Of a DNA stretch of 64,000 bases, positions 53,401 to 64,000 are shown piece by piece; the first letter of the stretch is position 1, and every line of letters starts with the position of its first letter. Position numbers and translations under genes: made by a program. Source of the DNA: Drosophila miranda. Taxonomy: Eukaryota > Arthropoda > Insecta > Diptera > Drosophilidae. The DNA is taken from the NCBI RefSeq assembly GCF_003369915.1, contig NC_046674.1, positions 30,135,657-30,199,656 on the forward strand, read 5' to 3'. The notes beneath the pieces are model-generated. The model was not told the DNA's origin. It ran no database searches and saw only the letters and a program-made list of their open reading frames with translations.

Positions 53401-53575
53401 GCTCACCTGCCAACAGCCGGGTGCCCCAATGCCACAGCGGCGGCGCTCGATCGTGTGCCTGGACCAGCATGATGTGGTCGTGGCCGATAACCAGTGCGGC
53501 CTCCTGATACGTCCCCCGGAAACGGAGCCCTGCGGGGCATCGCTGCCCGAGTGCCGCCCCAATCCCCGGGAGTGA
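47481..53575 (+). CDS. AdamTS-B: Secreted ADAMTS-family metalloprotease
   Basis: Eleven coding exons (47481-47827, 47889-48051, 48116-48810, 48875-48973, 49043-49156, 51502-51648, 51724-52289, 52356-52483, 52599-52976, 53032-53209, 53277-53575) join in phase to 1037 residues. Order: signal peptide (SLGLTTLLFLWLVLEAEA); prodomain with TCSGL and EYFIEP motifs and a possible cysteine switch, C237 in SNCGT; a His/Arg/Gln-rich linker (268-295); a furin-type KQKR site at 315-318; the catalytic domain with zinc-binding HELGHNFGMFH (H468, E469, H472, H478) and Met-turn HIMTP; disintegrin-like and Cys-rich regions; a thrombospondin type-1 repeat from W625 (GNWSEWSECSRSCGGG); a spacer; and further TSP1-like repeats to the end. 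Such enzymes are secreted and cleave matrix proteoglycans or collagens. All catalytic residues are intact. X-linkage suggests AdamTS-B (CG4096) as orthologue; the family is certain, the symbol less so. Confidence 0.85.
48394..48490 (+). other. His/Arg/Gln-rich low-complexity tract in the ADAMTS prodomain
   Basis: About 30 residues (approximately 264-298), including RRHHHAHGHRGRQQQQLHRR, lie just before the furin site. Histidine clusters can bind zinc, but this may be simple CAC/CAG repeat expansion. Confidence 0.7.
49157..51501 (+). other. ADAMTS intron splitting the zinc-binding motif
   Basis: This 2.35 kb intron separates HELGHN from FGMFHD. It contains a coding-like 75-codon open stretch (49227-49451), an INE-1-like fragment (50728-50907) and a CA/CAGATT-rich patch near 50340-50380. 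No separate gene is certain. Both splice sites are good (GTAAGTC; TTCTCAG). Confidence 0.8.
50728..50907 (+). mobile_element. INE-1/SGM-like element, internally deleted
   Basis: Starts 'acgagcggcaacgttgtgag' and 'gccgcggctctacttcatac', then jumps to 'agaatatatactatacttta' and 'gggctcggaaacga', and ends 'actctttgagtatg'. Both ends remain but almost all of the middle is gone. Confidence 0.75.
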
Positions 53576-53868
53576 TCGAAGGATTGAAGGATATTTATTG
53601 CTATCTAATAGACCGAAACGGGAACATTACGAGTACGATTACGAGTAAAAATACAACATATTTATTTAGCGAGTAAGCATTTCGATGGTCGGTAAAAATC
53701 GACTATTATATATGTTCTTTCTCTACGCGCAAGCGTCTATCAAGGGAGTGTCTCGATCAACGAAACAAATATCGATAGAGTGGCGATCGACTGCTTCCTT
53801 GGGTATCGCGAACGTCGGACATATAAAGATGTACTTAACTTATGATACACGCACACACAAAAAAAACA

Positions 53869-53874
53869 AATAAA
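53869..53874 (+). terminator. Polyadenylation signal for the ADAMTS gene
   Basis: AATAAA 294 bp after the stop codon on the coding strand. The convergent GH31 gene ends at 54008, so the two 3' UTRs probably abut or overlap (AATAAA words on the minus strand lie at 53666-53661 and 53599-53594). Confidence 0.55.
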
Positions 53875-54007
53875 ATATAATTTAGTAGTAATTCTTAATG
53901 ATCTATAGACCTATAATAAGTTATCGATATAGACGATAGACATATGCGGGAATTGCCAGAGCTCTCTCGGTTCATATCACATGGAAAAGGGATTACTAAA
54001 CGGCCCG

Positions 54008-57000
54008 CTAAAAGCGCGTGTTGTCAGGCATCTTGCGGAAGTAGGCGATCTTGTCCTTGGGCACGCGATAGCCGTGCATCCAGCGGCTGCCCTTTCGCAG
54101 CGATCCATCGATGCCATCCTTCCACACGCCCTGCGGCAGGTACACTAAAGAAAAAATACGAGAATGAAATAGGGTTAATAAGGGCGGTATCTGGGATGAT
54201 GACTGACTCACCCTCGCGCTCCTCACGTCCCGCGTCTAGGATGGGGGCCACAATCAGCTCCTCGCCGACAGAGAACTCATCGCTCACAATGAGGCAGGCG
54301 GGATCGTGGGGATCCATCATCCAGAGGGGCCGCACCAGTGGTAGGCCCTCGTTCATCGACGGACTGAGGTACTTTTTGAGCAGCGCAATCACCACCGTTT
54401 GGCGCACCTCCTTCATCTCCTGGGCGACGCGTGTGACAAGGTCGCTGCGGTACTCACTGGGCAAATGGCTGAACTGCAGGGCCGGCAAAAAGGTAGCTAG
54501 CTGCAGCCAGCGAATAAAGAGTTCGGGGTCCGGGAGCGGCGGCTGGCCGAGCGAATAGAACGTAACCATTTTGGTCAGCGATCGCTCCAGCAGGTAGTCC
54601 CCGCCAATAGCTCCCGGCAGGACGAACGGATAACCAATGACGCCGTAGTTGAGGACGGCGGCCAGGGTCTCTCTGAGTCCCTCCCAGGTGGCATTGGCCG
54701 GCGGAGTGCTGAGGAAGATGGGCGGCTTGGGCACCACGCTGGCCGTAGAGACGGCCATCAGGCCCTCGCCCTCCAGGCTGGCGGTCAGCATGCGGGCGTA
54801 CATGTCCGGGTTGTCGAGCGGTTGGCGACACTGGTAGTAGTGGGGCAGGTTGTAGCCAGTGCCCAGGTCCAGGTAGAAGCTCTTCACGCCATACTCCTCC
54901 TTGAGGCGCTGCAGCTTCTCGAGCAGCCAAGGCACGGAGGCGTTGTTGGTGATGTCCAGAACGCCGGCGCTGGAGCAGCTCTTGTAGCGGGTGAGGGCCG
55001 GTATGCTGCGCTCCGAGTGGCGCTCGTAGATGAGCAGCTTGCGGCGCACCGCGTCCTTGAAGTTTACGCTGTCCGTGCTGATAAACGGCTGAATGGTGAA
55101 GACCACCTTAAAGCCACGCCGATGGAGCACATCGATGGTGTCCTTCAGAGTCGGGAAGCGCGCTCGGTCCACGCTAAAGTCTCCGATATTCTCCTGCCAA
55201 AACTCGTTGATAACGATATGGCCCAAGCCCATCGCAATGGCACTTTCCGAGTAGTCGCAGATGACTGTTTCGTTGAGGGAGTCGGGCAGGTCCTGGTTGG
55301 GTATGCGCCAGACGGGCTCCTCCAGCAGCGAGTGCAGCACCTGGATGTCCTGCTCCTTCAGCCCGTCCCACAGGCTCTGTTGCGTCATCAGCATGTGCAG
55401 GCTGCGCATATCCTCTGTTGTGCAGATCTTGTAGTCCAGCTGCGGCAGCGCCGTCAGCCGATTGACGAACGTAAAGTCATCGTTGGCCGCCCGCAGGCAG
55501 AACTGGTTCTCCGTCCGGTTGATGCCCAGCTGTAGCGGCGTCCGTTCGCTCACCTGCATGGCCACACCGATGGAGTTAATGAAGTAGCGCTTCACCCCGT
55601 TCCCGAACTGGTGCACCTTGCTGTCCCCGCTGGCGTAGGGCATGAAATCAAAGTTGGCGTAGCTCAGGGACCACTCCTGGCCCTTAGTGATGCCTCCGCC
55701 AAACCACAGGCCGTTGTCCCGCTTCAGTTCGTAGCAGTCGGTGGGCAGAAGGCCGGGCGTCAGCGCCTGCCACTGCAGCGTGTAGCACCGAAAGACGCCT
55801 TTGTCCTCAAAGTTCATGTGGAGCCGCGCCACGCCGTTCCACTCGATGCAGACGCTACCGTCTGAGCGCCGCTGCTCCTCCAGGCAGTGAAACGGTGCCG
55901 AATCGCTGCTCAGGGTTACACCCAGCTGCCCCGATATCACCTCCTTATCGTCGTGGTTCAGTATACGGAAGATGCGGTCCACGGAATTGAACTTGATCTT
56001 CTGGAAGTAGCTCTTCGTCAGCACCTGCTGGTGGTACGCAATGTAGGCATAGCCAATCTGAAAGAGAGAGACATCAGAGGGAGTTTTAGACTGCAGTTAT
56101 GAATGGAATGCTTAGATAGCTATCTAATTTGAAAATTTCCTATGAATTGTGGATCCCAGATGATACGAATGATGAACAAATTAACTTCAGTAGATTTTCT
56201 ATGGACCCCTATGCATTATCTTGAAATTCCTCGGCAATAATTATTAAGTTAAGGCGTCCGTTAAATATGAGATATTGGATCCACTATCAGGCCGATATGT
56301 AATCATACGCGTAAGAATTTTGAGCTTAGTGATATTAATGATATTATGGTAATCTTAAAGCGCCTACATAAAGTTTTATATAATTCATGGCGATTTATGT
56401 AATACACAGATAAAGCTAATGACCAAAAAATTAAATTATGTACAATTAATATGTTTCGATTCAAGATTTTCGAGTGACAAGATCGAAAGTATGATTTTCT
56501 TAAGCAACTACTGTGTGCTTACTAGCAGCTCTTTTGAAACATACACTGTTTTCGTGAATGGTATTTTTTTAAAAGCATTTATTGGAATCATGGAATGTGA
56601 CTTTAGACTCTAGAGAATAGACGTCAGCTTTGATTAGTCATCTTTAGTTAGCGTTGCTTAGTCATGTGCATTGTTTATGTTCTGAAGCATTCTAAGAGCA
56701 ATGATTGTTGCTGATTGTTTTGAGTGATTTTACGTATAGATAAATATATCAGTACGAGTATATTTAATTTGTTCATTTGTTAATTTGTCCATTTATTTTT
56801 CAGACTGTTCATTGGACTGTTTAGACCGTTTGTTGGTTATAATAGGGCTTGACACAACACAGAAAATATGGCACAGGGCACAGGGCAGAGGGCTTGCCAA
56901 GTCATGACATGTTAGGCACGGCAGGATCCTAATCGATAATGCTCTTCTTGATGATGACGTTCAGCTTGTTTTAAAGATATTTCCTTTTGATGGCTCCCGC

Positions 57001-60000
57001 GCAACCCTTGGGGATGACGGCCATGCACATGAAGGCATGCCCGCAACGGCTCAGGAGGTTCGATTTCTGGATAGTTGACTCGATAGTTAGCAGTAGTGGT
57101 GGAAGCAGCTTCTCTGAGGACATGTGGAGAGCCATGACATCGATGGTTTGGGTGGCCGAGGTCCCAGGAATGTTGCCGGTATCCGAGAAATAGTCTTCCT
57201 CTTCATTATCGCTTTAAGATTCACTGCACAACGGCTCGAAGACGACGACCATGAAGGGCTTTAGCTGGCCCACCGGAAAAGAGTTGAAAGCTCTCCGACA
57301 TTTGCCTAAGCTGGGGCGGAGTCGATCAGCGTGGAATGATCCCAGGAAAATGAACTTCAAAAATGCATCCAACCACGAGTCCTTCGTGTCCGCCTCGTGG
57401 CGCTAAAGTCCCAATAAGCCCGCCATGGGATTCGTTTAGAAAAGTTTCCGAAAGTACAACTGCCAACTGATGAACTTCTGTCTCTGGAGGCGACACCTGA
57501 ATCTGGCAGGCCACTGGTAGGGCTGTGGATTCTCAAACAGCTTGCCCATATCGATAGTGCACTCGCGTTTACGTTGGGTATGATTGCACAGTAGACCGGT
57601 AATGATTTCATCCACTAAAGCTATATTGATATTTATTGTTACCTTTTTAATTTACTTTGTTCTACTTTTAAGACAATATACAATTTGGAAAAAAAAACTA
57701 TGAGCTGCCGAATTTATAAGAGGACTAACAAAAGTTGTATGATAGTGGACTTGTCTGAACGATTTTCCTCAATGAGCTAAACTCAAATAATATTATTGTT
57801 TAATTAATTGAAAATAAGTAATAGGGAGCTTCATCAGTGTTAATTAGTTATTTAATTCATTCCCTTCCCCCTTGTCAATATCACGTGTCAATATAAATTA
57901 CTTTTATCGATCCATGGGCATTCGCAATTCGTTGTTGTTTGGTTTATTTAGGAGCAGAGAAATCAAATCAAATAATGAGGTGTGATTATAAATAAATGTA
58001 TTAAATATATAGATTCATACGAAGTAAATTTTCAATTACAAAAATATCAACTTAAAACATCATTATGGGAAATTTATTGTGTAAGTCGCTGGCTCATTGG
58101 GAGCTTGTCTGAGATAGTACTCAAGGGCTTACCAGAAATATAATTATGAAGAACATAATGATGACGAATATCTTGATCTTGTAGTCCTTAGTCTCCCGTT
58201 TCTTCTTGCGTATTAGCTGGGGAAAGGCCTAAGTAAAAACACACGGACAGGAGATGATAAAATGATCTCTTCAATTTCGAATTTATGTTAAGAGATCTCC
58301 CTCTTACTCACCTGCATCTTTTCGCGCAACAAGCTGGCCAGAGAGTTGACGCTTGTTATCGAGGCCTGGTTGCTGGCTAGGCTGTGGGTATCGAAATCGC
58401 TGGCCAACATCTCTTTGCTGTTGAGTCGCAGGGCCGGTAGAGGGGCGATCGAGGCGCGTCTCCGATTGCGAAAGCGATCGCTTGAAGGAGAACGAAAAAC
58501 AGTCAGTCAGAGAGAGGTCGCTGCCTGTGTGATATATGACGGGGAGTAGATAATGCCCAAAATCATTTACGATCCCGATAAGGAAAGCCCCATATAGCCC
58601 CCATATATACATCCGATGTCAGCTGATGCGTGGCACAGATGGCCCCATGTCAAACCCTCCGATCAGATATGGCACACATCGGAGGCATTCGATGCGAACA
58701 TGTCCCATAACCAAAGCCCTCTATTTGAGGGCACACCCACTCGATAGCGATCAAGAGCTTATCACCCGTATCGGCGCTCCGCGCCTGTCAACATCTTGAG
58801 ACGAACTTTAGCCGGACGGAAAAACATTCTTGAGAATGGAGAGCACTCGCACTCCCACTCTCAATGGACCACTCTCAATGTTTTTATGTATAACACAAAT
58901 TTTGTGGATCGGTTAGGATCTGTGGATCTGTATTGCTGGTATGCAAAACTCTGTAGCAAACAAATCTGGAAACCCCAAACAGAAACTGGCGCATAAACTG
59001 GGACATTGCTCTAGGCTGCTGATACCCCGAACGAGTATACATATAATTATATTTACTTGAAGTGCGGCTGTATGTATTTGTTTGATTTATTTACAATTTA
59101 AAATACTGTCGGCGATAAGCGGGACGGGACCCTGGCTGGGCTCATAAACACTGCTATTAAAACGCGGCTCGAACAGACACTTCTACTTTTCAGATATACC
59201 ACAGATATATAGATCGGTTGAGATCTGTCTACAGGGAGATAGATATTCTCGCGTTGTTATCACGGCTAATCACGATCATCAACTGAGCGGAGGGAGCTCC
59301 GTTCATATCTATCATTGCGCGCCATTAACATACAGATACAGTTATAGTACTATACAGCTGTGCCAGTGCCACTTGTCTCAACATGTGTCGCAACAGTGCC
59401 GCCCAATGATGTAGCTACTTACAGGATATCTTTACTATAGAGTGCTATACATTTTATTTTTCCGGTTCCAGGAGGTGTCCTGTCAAGATCAAGCTTGAGA
59501 AATGGCCAAAGCGAGATGTCCTTAAGCTATCGGATCATCATATCATTTAAAACAAATTTAACGTAGGACCTGTAGGACTTAGTTGGCTGTAGTGGTGGAA
59601 TTGAAGAAGTTGAAAACAAAAAGAGAGATTAATCTGCCATAAGAATGCCTCAGAAACGATAGATCTGATAGCTAAAGCTTTAACAAGCTTGCTTTTCTTT
59701 CTTGTTAAACAATAGTTTAATCTTTTGATTTTGCTGAGGAATAGGTGTTCCGTATTTTAAATTGCAATCTTAGCGACTGCCTCTAAATACATATGTATAC
59801 ATGTACTTATATATAGAGAGAGTCTATTTTCGCACATATAGCTTCAAGTTTTTTCAATTGTCTTTAACCACTTCTGTTGTGTTGACCTCTGCTGTGTCCG
59901 TTCTACATATGTACATTTATGGAAATATAGAGATGCCGTTGCTCTGCTGTGTGTCTGGCTTAAGCTTCCTCCAAATTAACTTATCATCGCATCGGAGACT

Positions 60001-61724
60001 GTCGTCAGATTGGAGATTCGCTGTCGCTGTCCTTGTCCCACCTTGTATCTGGCCGTGTAATGCGCTTAATCTGCTGAATTGCTGCGCTCTCGTTTGTTTG
60101 CGTGTTCGTGTAAAGCTTTTCTACCCGAAAGAAACTTGTTTGCCTGCATGGAGAAGCTAAAGCTCGGCTTACAGTTACTTTCGACAGCTTTCAACAGCAG
60201 TGCTTTCTGCTCTGTTAAGAGAATGTTACGGCAGTAGAAAATGACTGTAATATAAGCCAGCAATCAAAAGCGGAATATGATAGAAATTTTCAGCGCCACT
60301 AAATGAATTCGTTGCATCCGTTGGTGGTGAGGTGTGGGGTGTGGGGAGATATCTAGAATCGAATACAAATTGCATTTCAATTAGCGGGGAAATGGCCCGC
60401 AACTGTAAGCGACACTCCACTCTGTAATCCCCATTTGCCGGAATGTTGGGAAAAGCACGTTCCAGTCATTCGAGCAATTATTCGAATTACTGTCTGGTTC
60501 AGAGAGACAAAAAACAGCGACTTATTATTAATTAATCTAATTGCCCGATGAATCACAATGGTAAATGTGCCACAAAAAGAGCTTTGAGCGTGCCACAAAG
60601 TGGAATATGAATAAATTGGGTTAAGATCAATCTTAGTCGTACAAGATCTGGATCTGAACTACTGCCAGCCCGCACTGTGGGTGCAAAGAAAGCATTTCCT
60701 CATTTATGATCATCTAGGAATACAATAGAATATGCACTGGCTGATAGTTCTCTAAGTTCTAGGCTTCCCTCTCTTGAAAGCATACCTATGAGAGCCTTAA
60801 GGGTTCTAGCCCTTCCCTTACTATCAACTCACCGATAAACCCGTTTCTTGACATTCCCGAACTCATCGTCACTGTCATCATCGTTGGGGGTTGAAGCGCA
60901 GTTAATGGTGGTAGCGCCTGTGCCCTTATCCGGCGTATTTAACGTGGTGGTGCCTGGCGTAGTGGCCGGCGTTCCCAGGCTTGAAGTCGCATCATCGGCT
61001 ATCTGAAAGCACCCCATTAATGGTGTTATTTTATATTATACTTTATTACTATAAAAGCGCTTAGAAATTGATAGTGCACACAGTCAACAATTGTAAGGGC
61101 GAACTGAGTGGGGACGGGGGAAATCGAGAATGGGTTGTGAGACTGGGGGACTAGGGTACCTTTTGGCACCTACTGTTCCGAGTTCCGAGAGGTTTGGCGA
61201 GGTGAGTGCAATTAGCATGATTGCGCGACTGACCGCAGAACGGAGCCCCCAACCAAGGTCTCCAGATTCCGGATACTCGTATCAATATGCAATAAGCGGG
61301 AAGGCCGCAGATTCCAAGTAGGAATCTAGTGAAACGGAGAAATTAAAGCCCTTCATGCAGATCGTTTTTCCAAGTCATCGTCGTCACATACGGTAGACGG
61401 TTAAGATGAATATTGCTGACTAAGGCACTTTACTGGATAACAGACGTTCGCTAAGGACTTGTATCCAGAATACAGTACAATTTCCCATTACGGACAGAAC
61501 GACTTTTTGGCAACAATAACCATACACAAAAAAAAATTTAATTCCTACAGACTCTTTGACGCAATGATGGGGTCCGAGCCACACTTAGTACCTGCCTCAT
61601 CCGTAGCCATAGCCATTTTTATTTCGGTATTTGTATCCTTATCGATATGTGTATCCTTTTCAGGCGGTCGATCCTCCGGCATCACACTAGAAAGCGTGAA
61701 GCGACTGCAGTTGGGTGAGCTCAT
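54008..61724 (-). CDS. MYORG-like type II membrane glycosidase, GH family 31
   Basis: Exons on the minus strand: 61724-61592, 60998-60833, 58480-58312, 58228-58133, 56057-54212 and 54144-54008, about 848 residues. The product has a cytosolic Ser/Thr/Asp-rich N-terminus, a basic stretch (KKKRETKDYK), a single anchor helix (IFVIIMFFIIIFLIGYAYIA, about 178-197), then a lumenal GH31 TIM barrel. This architecture matches MYORG (KIAA1161), an ER/nuclear-membrane glycosidase; the X-linked fly relative may be CG33080, but I am not sure. The nucleophile-region Asp is present (D585 in FYLDLGTGYNLP). The acid/base region is atypical: PPANATWEGL (about 640-649) where active relatives have Asp before the Ser/Thr-Trp, followed by GYPFVLPGAIGGDY. 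Exon 2 must use the ATAG acceptor for the frame to hold; an alternative start MGCFQ exists at 61017. Convergent with the ADAMTS gene. Exons 3-6 are secure; exon 1 less so. Confidence 0.8.
56058..58132 (-). other. GH31 intron with a nested pseudogene
   Basis: A 2.08 kb intron between the exon encoding most of the membrane anchor and the catalytic exon. AT-rich except for 56930-57615, which is a decayed importin-4 copy in the same orientation. No functional gene seen. Confidence 0.7.
56930..57615 (-). pseudogene. Decayed importin-4 (karyopherin beta) pseudogene
   Basis: On the minus strand, from 57615, the sequence reads DEIITGLLCNH...KLFENPQPY, then in a shifted frame ACQIQVSPPETEVHQLAVVL, resembling the first HEAT repeat of importin-4/RanBP4 (fly CG32164/CG32165 type: LLCADN, AFENPQ, LCQVVVSNRDPQIRQFAAVLL). 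After an apparent internal deletion it continues with an acidic SDNEEEDYFSDTGNIPGTSA and TIDVMALHMSSEKLLPPLLL, then CGHAFMCMAVIPKGCAGAIK, resembling the mid-protein repeats (TLDVLALHLPPEKL in importin-4). Frameshifts and stops (for example after LYFRKLF and CSES) break it. Base composition is richer in GC than the surrounding intron. It is probably an old retrocopy; an intronless join cannot be proved by eye. Confidence 0.75.
58481..60832 (-). other. GH31 intron, no nested gene recognised
   Basis: A 2.35 kb intron. AT-rich with short chance ORFs. Nothing coding-like. Confidence 0.6.
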
Positions 61725-61799
61725 TTCAGCATTGATCATCAAAGCAACATTTAGGACAAAATGGATATGTGTATGACTCCCACAGACTTTGCACTCTCT

Positions 61800-62300
61800 A
61801 CAGATGACCAAGTACCGTTGCAATCTCAATTACACTTTCAATCACTATCACTATCACTAGAACTGCTGCCGTTGGACGTACACCTTCCACTGATATCGCG
61901 CTGTTAATGCTCTGGAGTTGTACGTCCGTTTGATAATTGCCGGATTGCTATTGCCTGAATATTGTATTTGCGGCGCCGGGTTCGCCTTAATTTATGCGTT
62001 TTAATAGCTCGCCAGTGCTGCCAGCGTTTCTGGGAGAGCAGCCACTGCTTTGTTTGAGTGTGAATATTGACACCCACACTCCGGCTCAGCGCTCTCCGCC
62101 ATTCCACCGCTCTACGGCGTTGAGTGAGTTGTGAGCGCAAGAGAGCAGGTTGATCGGGTTGGCTGGCGCACAAAGTGTATTTCTATCGGTAAATTTTGTC
62201 ATTCACATAAAAAATCAATTTGTTTTTCTTTCTCCTTTTTTTGACTGAAGCTTTCAAGTTTAGAAAAATTTTTTTTATTTTACCAACAGAATCGATTGAA
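61800..62300 (-). promoter_or_regulatory. Upstream region of the GH31 gene
   Basis: The frame upstream of the chosen ATG stays open to 61829, so the 5' UTR starts somewhere above this. GC-richer sequence at 61950-62170 suggests the promoter zone, but no TATA or DRE core was identified. Confidence 0.3.
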
Positions 62301-64000
62301 TTGGATATGTTACATATAGTATATGTACATGTATCGTTATGCGTTTGCAGTCAATATTTCTCAAATAGCGTAGGTGGAATTATTAACATCAGCTATAAGA
62401 TAACTTATATCAACTAAACCACAATCTGCCACTTTTGTAAGCCCCACCTTGCATGTAATACACCTTGAGTGGATCGGATGGTTTCTCTCGGGAATACGGG
62501 GCCCGTGTGGGAATTTGATTTTGATAGAATTAACCCGCAGTCGTAAATTAATTGCGGCCAGCACTCTCTGATTGGCTACGTACAGGCGCTGTTTCCAGCG
62601 GCCAGCGCCGTGTCGGCCGGATTTAGCCTTTAATCGTGACTGCTGGCCATAAATAACTGTCCCGCGGTGTGGCGGCGGCGGCTCAGAGATTCGCCACAAA
62701 CGGGAGACTTTACGCCTGGAAGGGGCTCTCGCGCACTCGCATTATCGTTCGGCAACCGGTTGGCAGACCAGACACCAGTTCTGAACCGCTTCGTAGCCAG
62801 ATCACACCCGTTTCACATGGATTCCGACCCGGTTTTCAGCTGTTCTCAATGTTGCATTATCGGAAAACCAATCGAGGGACTGAATTTGAGACAAATATAT
62901 GTAAAATGCTATCAATCTTTACCAAGATAGATTTCTTAATCTCAATTTCACGTCCAGTGGATTTGATCAAAAGTTATCCCAATAAAATTCATCAAAGTTT
63001 ACATTTCTACTTATCTTTATTTAGGTTTTAACTCAATTTCTGGGAAATCGAATGGAGAAAGATCCAGAGAGTACAGAGCATTTTTGACCGAAGATAATTT
63101 GAACTCTCTCTCTCTCTCTCTCTCTCTGGAAACCATTGCATACCTCTGGGCGGGGTCGTATAAACAGCCCACAGCTGATGTCTGGGATGGCGCAAGTGTG
63201 TGGATTGCTGATGATTGCTTAGGTAAATCACTCATACACCAGATAACCAGTTAGACGGATGGCACCGGCCTGCCCGATCTGCCTCCTGTCCCTTCCCCCT
63301 GCCCTGATTCACACCTTCGTAATTAGCGTAACTTATATATCGCTACAATCTGCTCATCTGCCGCCGACATTAACAATCAGTTGTAGTGCAAATAAATCGA
63401 AAATAAACCTAATGTCTCACGGAAAAAACTGAACGCGTCGCTGAATGCAAATAACAAGTATAGAGCTATAATGGAGACTGTGGAATACCTGCTACTTGTT
63501 GTACAACTATGTGAACTGTATCTTTGAAATAATGTTTTTTTCTAAACGCTATATCTCTGCTTTTAATATAAAATGGGCTAAAATATAATATAATAATAAA
63601 ATAATATAGCAAAGGAAAATGGTAGTCTGTGTCCACGATTACTTGCTAGTGTGACCAATTTGGTGAATGGAAATTTTTATATTTATATGTACATACATAT
63701 GTGCATATTATCTAGCTATAGCCAGATCATAGCCGCTAACACGGAGGCATGCTATTTTTCTTCGAAAATTTTGAAGATATTTTGATATTTTCACACATGC
63801 CAAATACGCTTCTTAACCGCCTTAGCGGTCTTATACCTGAACGTTGTGCCCCAGTTCAAGTCAATCAACGAGAACCATTGACGAAATCCTCTAATGAACC
63901 TACCGCCAAAAAAAGAATTGTTTTGGATGTTCGCAATGAATTTCCATTGTAGGGTATTAAACCTTTTACTCCACGAGTATCGGGTCCATTTGTGCGGACA
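62300..64000. other. Noncoding right end of the window
   Basis: No gene recognised. Contains a (CT)12 run at 63104-63127 and, at the very end (about 63950-64000), 'tttactccacgagtatcggg', which may be the terminus of another INE-1-like element cut by the window edge. Confidence 0.5.
63104..63127. repeat. (CT)12 microsatellite
   Basis: An uninterrupted CT dinucleotide run read directly. Confidence 0.95.

Noticed and set aside
54822..55535. 237-codon plus-strand frame inside the GH31 catalytic exon
   Set aside because: Antisense shadow of the GH31 exon, whose sense frame has family motifs.

Overview
The window is animal nuclear DNA from a Drosophila species. Genes carry short introns (many of 55-75 bp), GT-AG splice sites and DRE-type promoters (TATCGATA), and recognisable products are sniffer (sni), thioredoxin reductase 1 (Trxr-1), the 75 kDa subunit of complex I (ND-75), an ADAMTS metalloprotease and a membrane-anchored family-31 glycosidase. 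In D. melanogaster sni, Trxr-1 and ND-75 are X-linked neighbours, so this is probably Muller element A. The abundant INE-1/SGM-like elements with 'cgggtata' ends suggest an obscura-group fly; that species placement is inference.

Layout. (1) 1-21.4 kb: no convincing protein gene. It is AT-rich, full of simple repeats, with a degenerate TTGGTG-type minisatellite (3.55-4.3 kb), a small unidentified dispersed repeat (7.1-9.3 kb), three perfect TGACGTCA sites (6.3, 12.6, 14.5 kb), a 1 kb INE-1-like element (17.7-18.7 kb) and a TATA/Inr promoter at 19.9 kb followed by a 33-codon small ORF. (2) 21.4-33.5 kb: compact gene block. A short GWNDPP-motif protein gene (+) converges on sni (-); Trxr-1 (+) has its cytosolic first exon inside sni intron 1 and its mitochondrial first exon beyond sni; then a half-length Tre1-like GPCR exon (-) and ND-75 (-). 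(3) 33.5-47.3 kb: mostly noncoding, with several INE-1-like copies; one full copy (36.4-37.5 kb) is inverted relative to the 17.7 kb copy, so the two bracket the whole gene block. A probable 5' UTR exon of the ADAMTS gene ends at 40.2 kb. (4) 47.3-53.6 kb: complete ADAMTS protease gene (+), 11 coding exons, 1037 residues. (5) 54.0-61.7 kb: convergent MYORG-like GH31 gene (-), 6 coding exons, about 848 residues, with a decayed importin-4 pseudogene inside its longest coding-region intron. (6) 61.8-64 kb: GH31 upstream region and spacer, no gene seen.

Functionally, Trxr-1 recycles thioredoxin (insects lack glutathione reductase), Sniffer detoxifies carbonyl lipid-peroxidation products, and ND-75 is an electron-entry subunit of complex I, so the central block is rich in redox genes. 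The ADAMTS and GH31 genes belong to the secretory pathway. Exon boundaries were set by reading frame, phase and family resemblance by eye; no alignment or transcript evidence was available.
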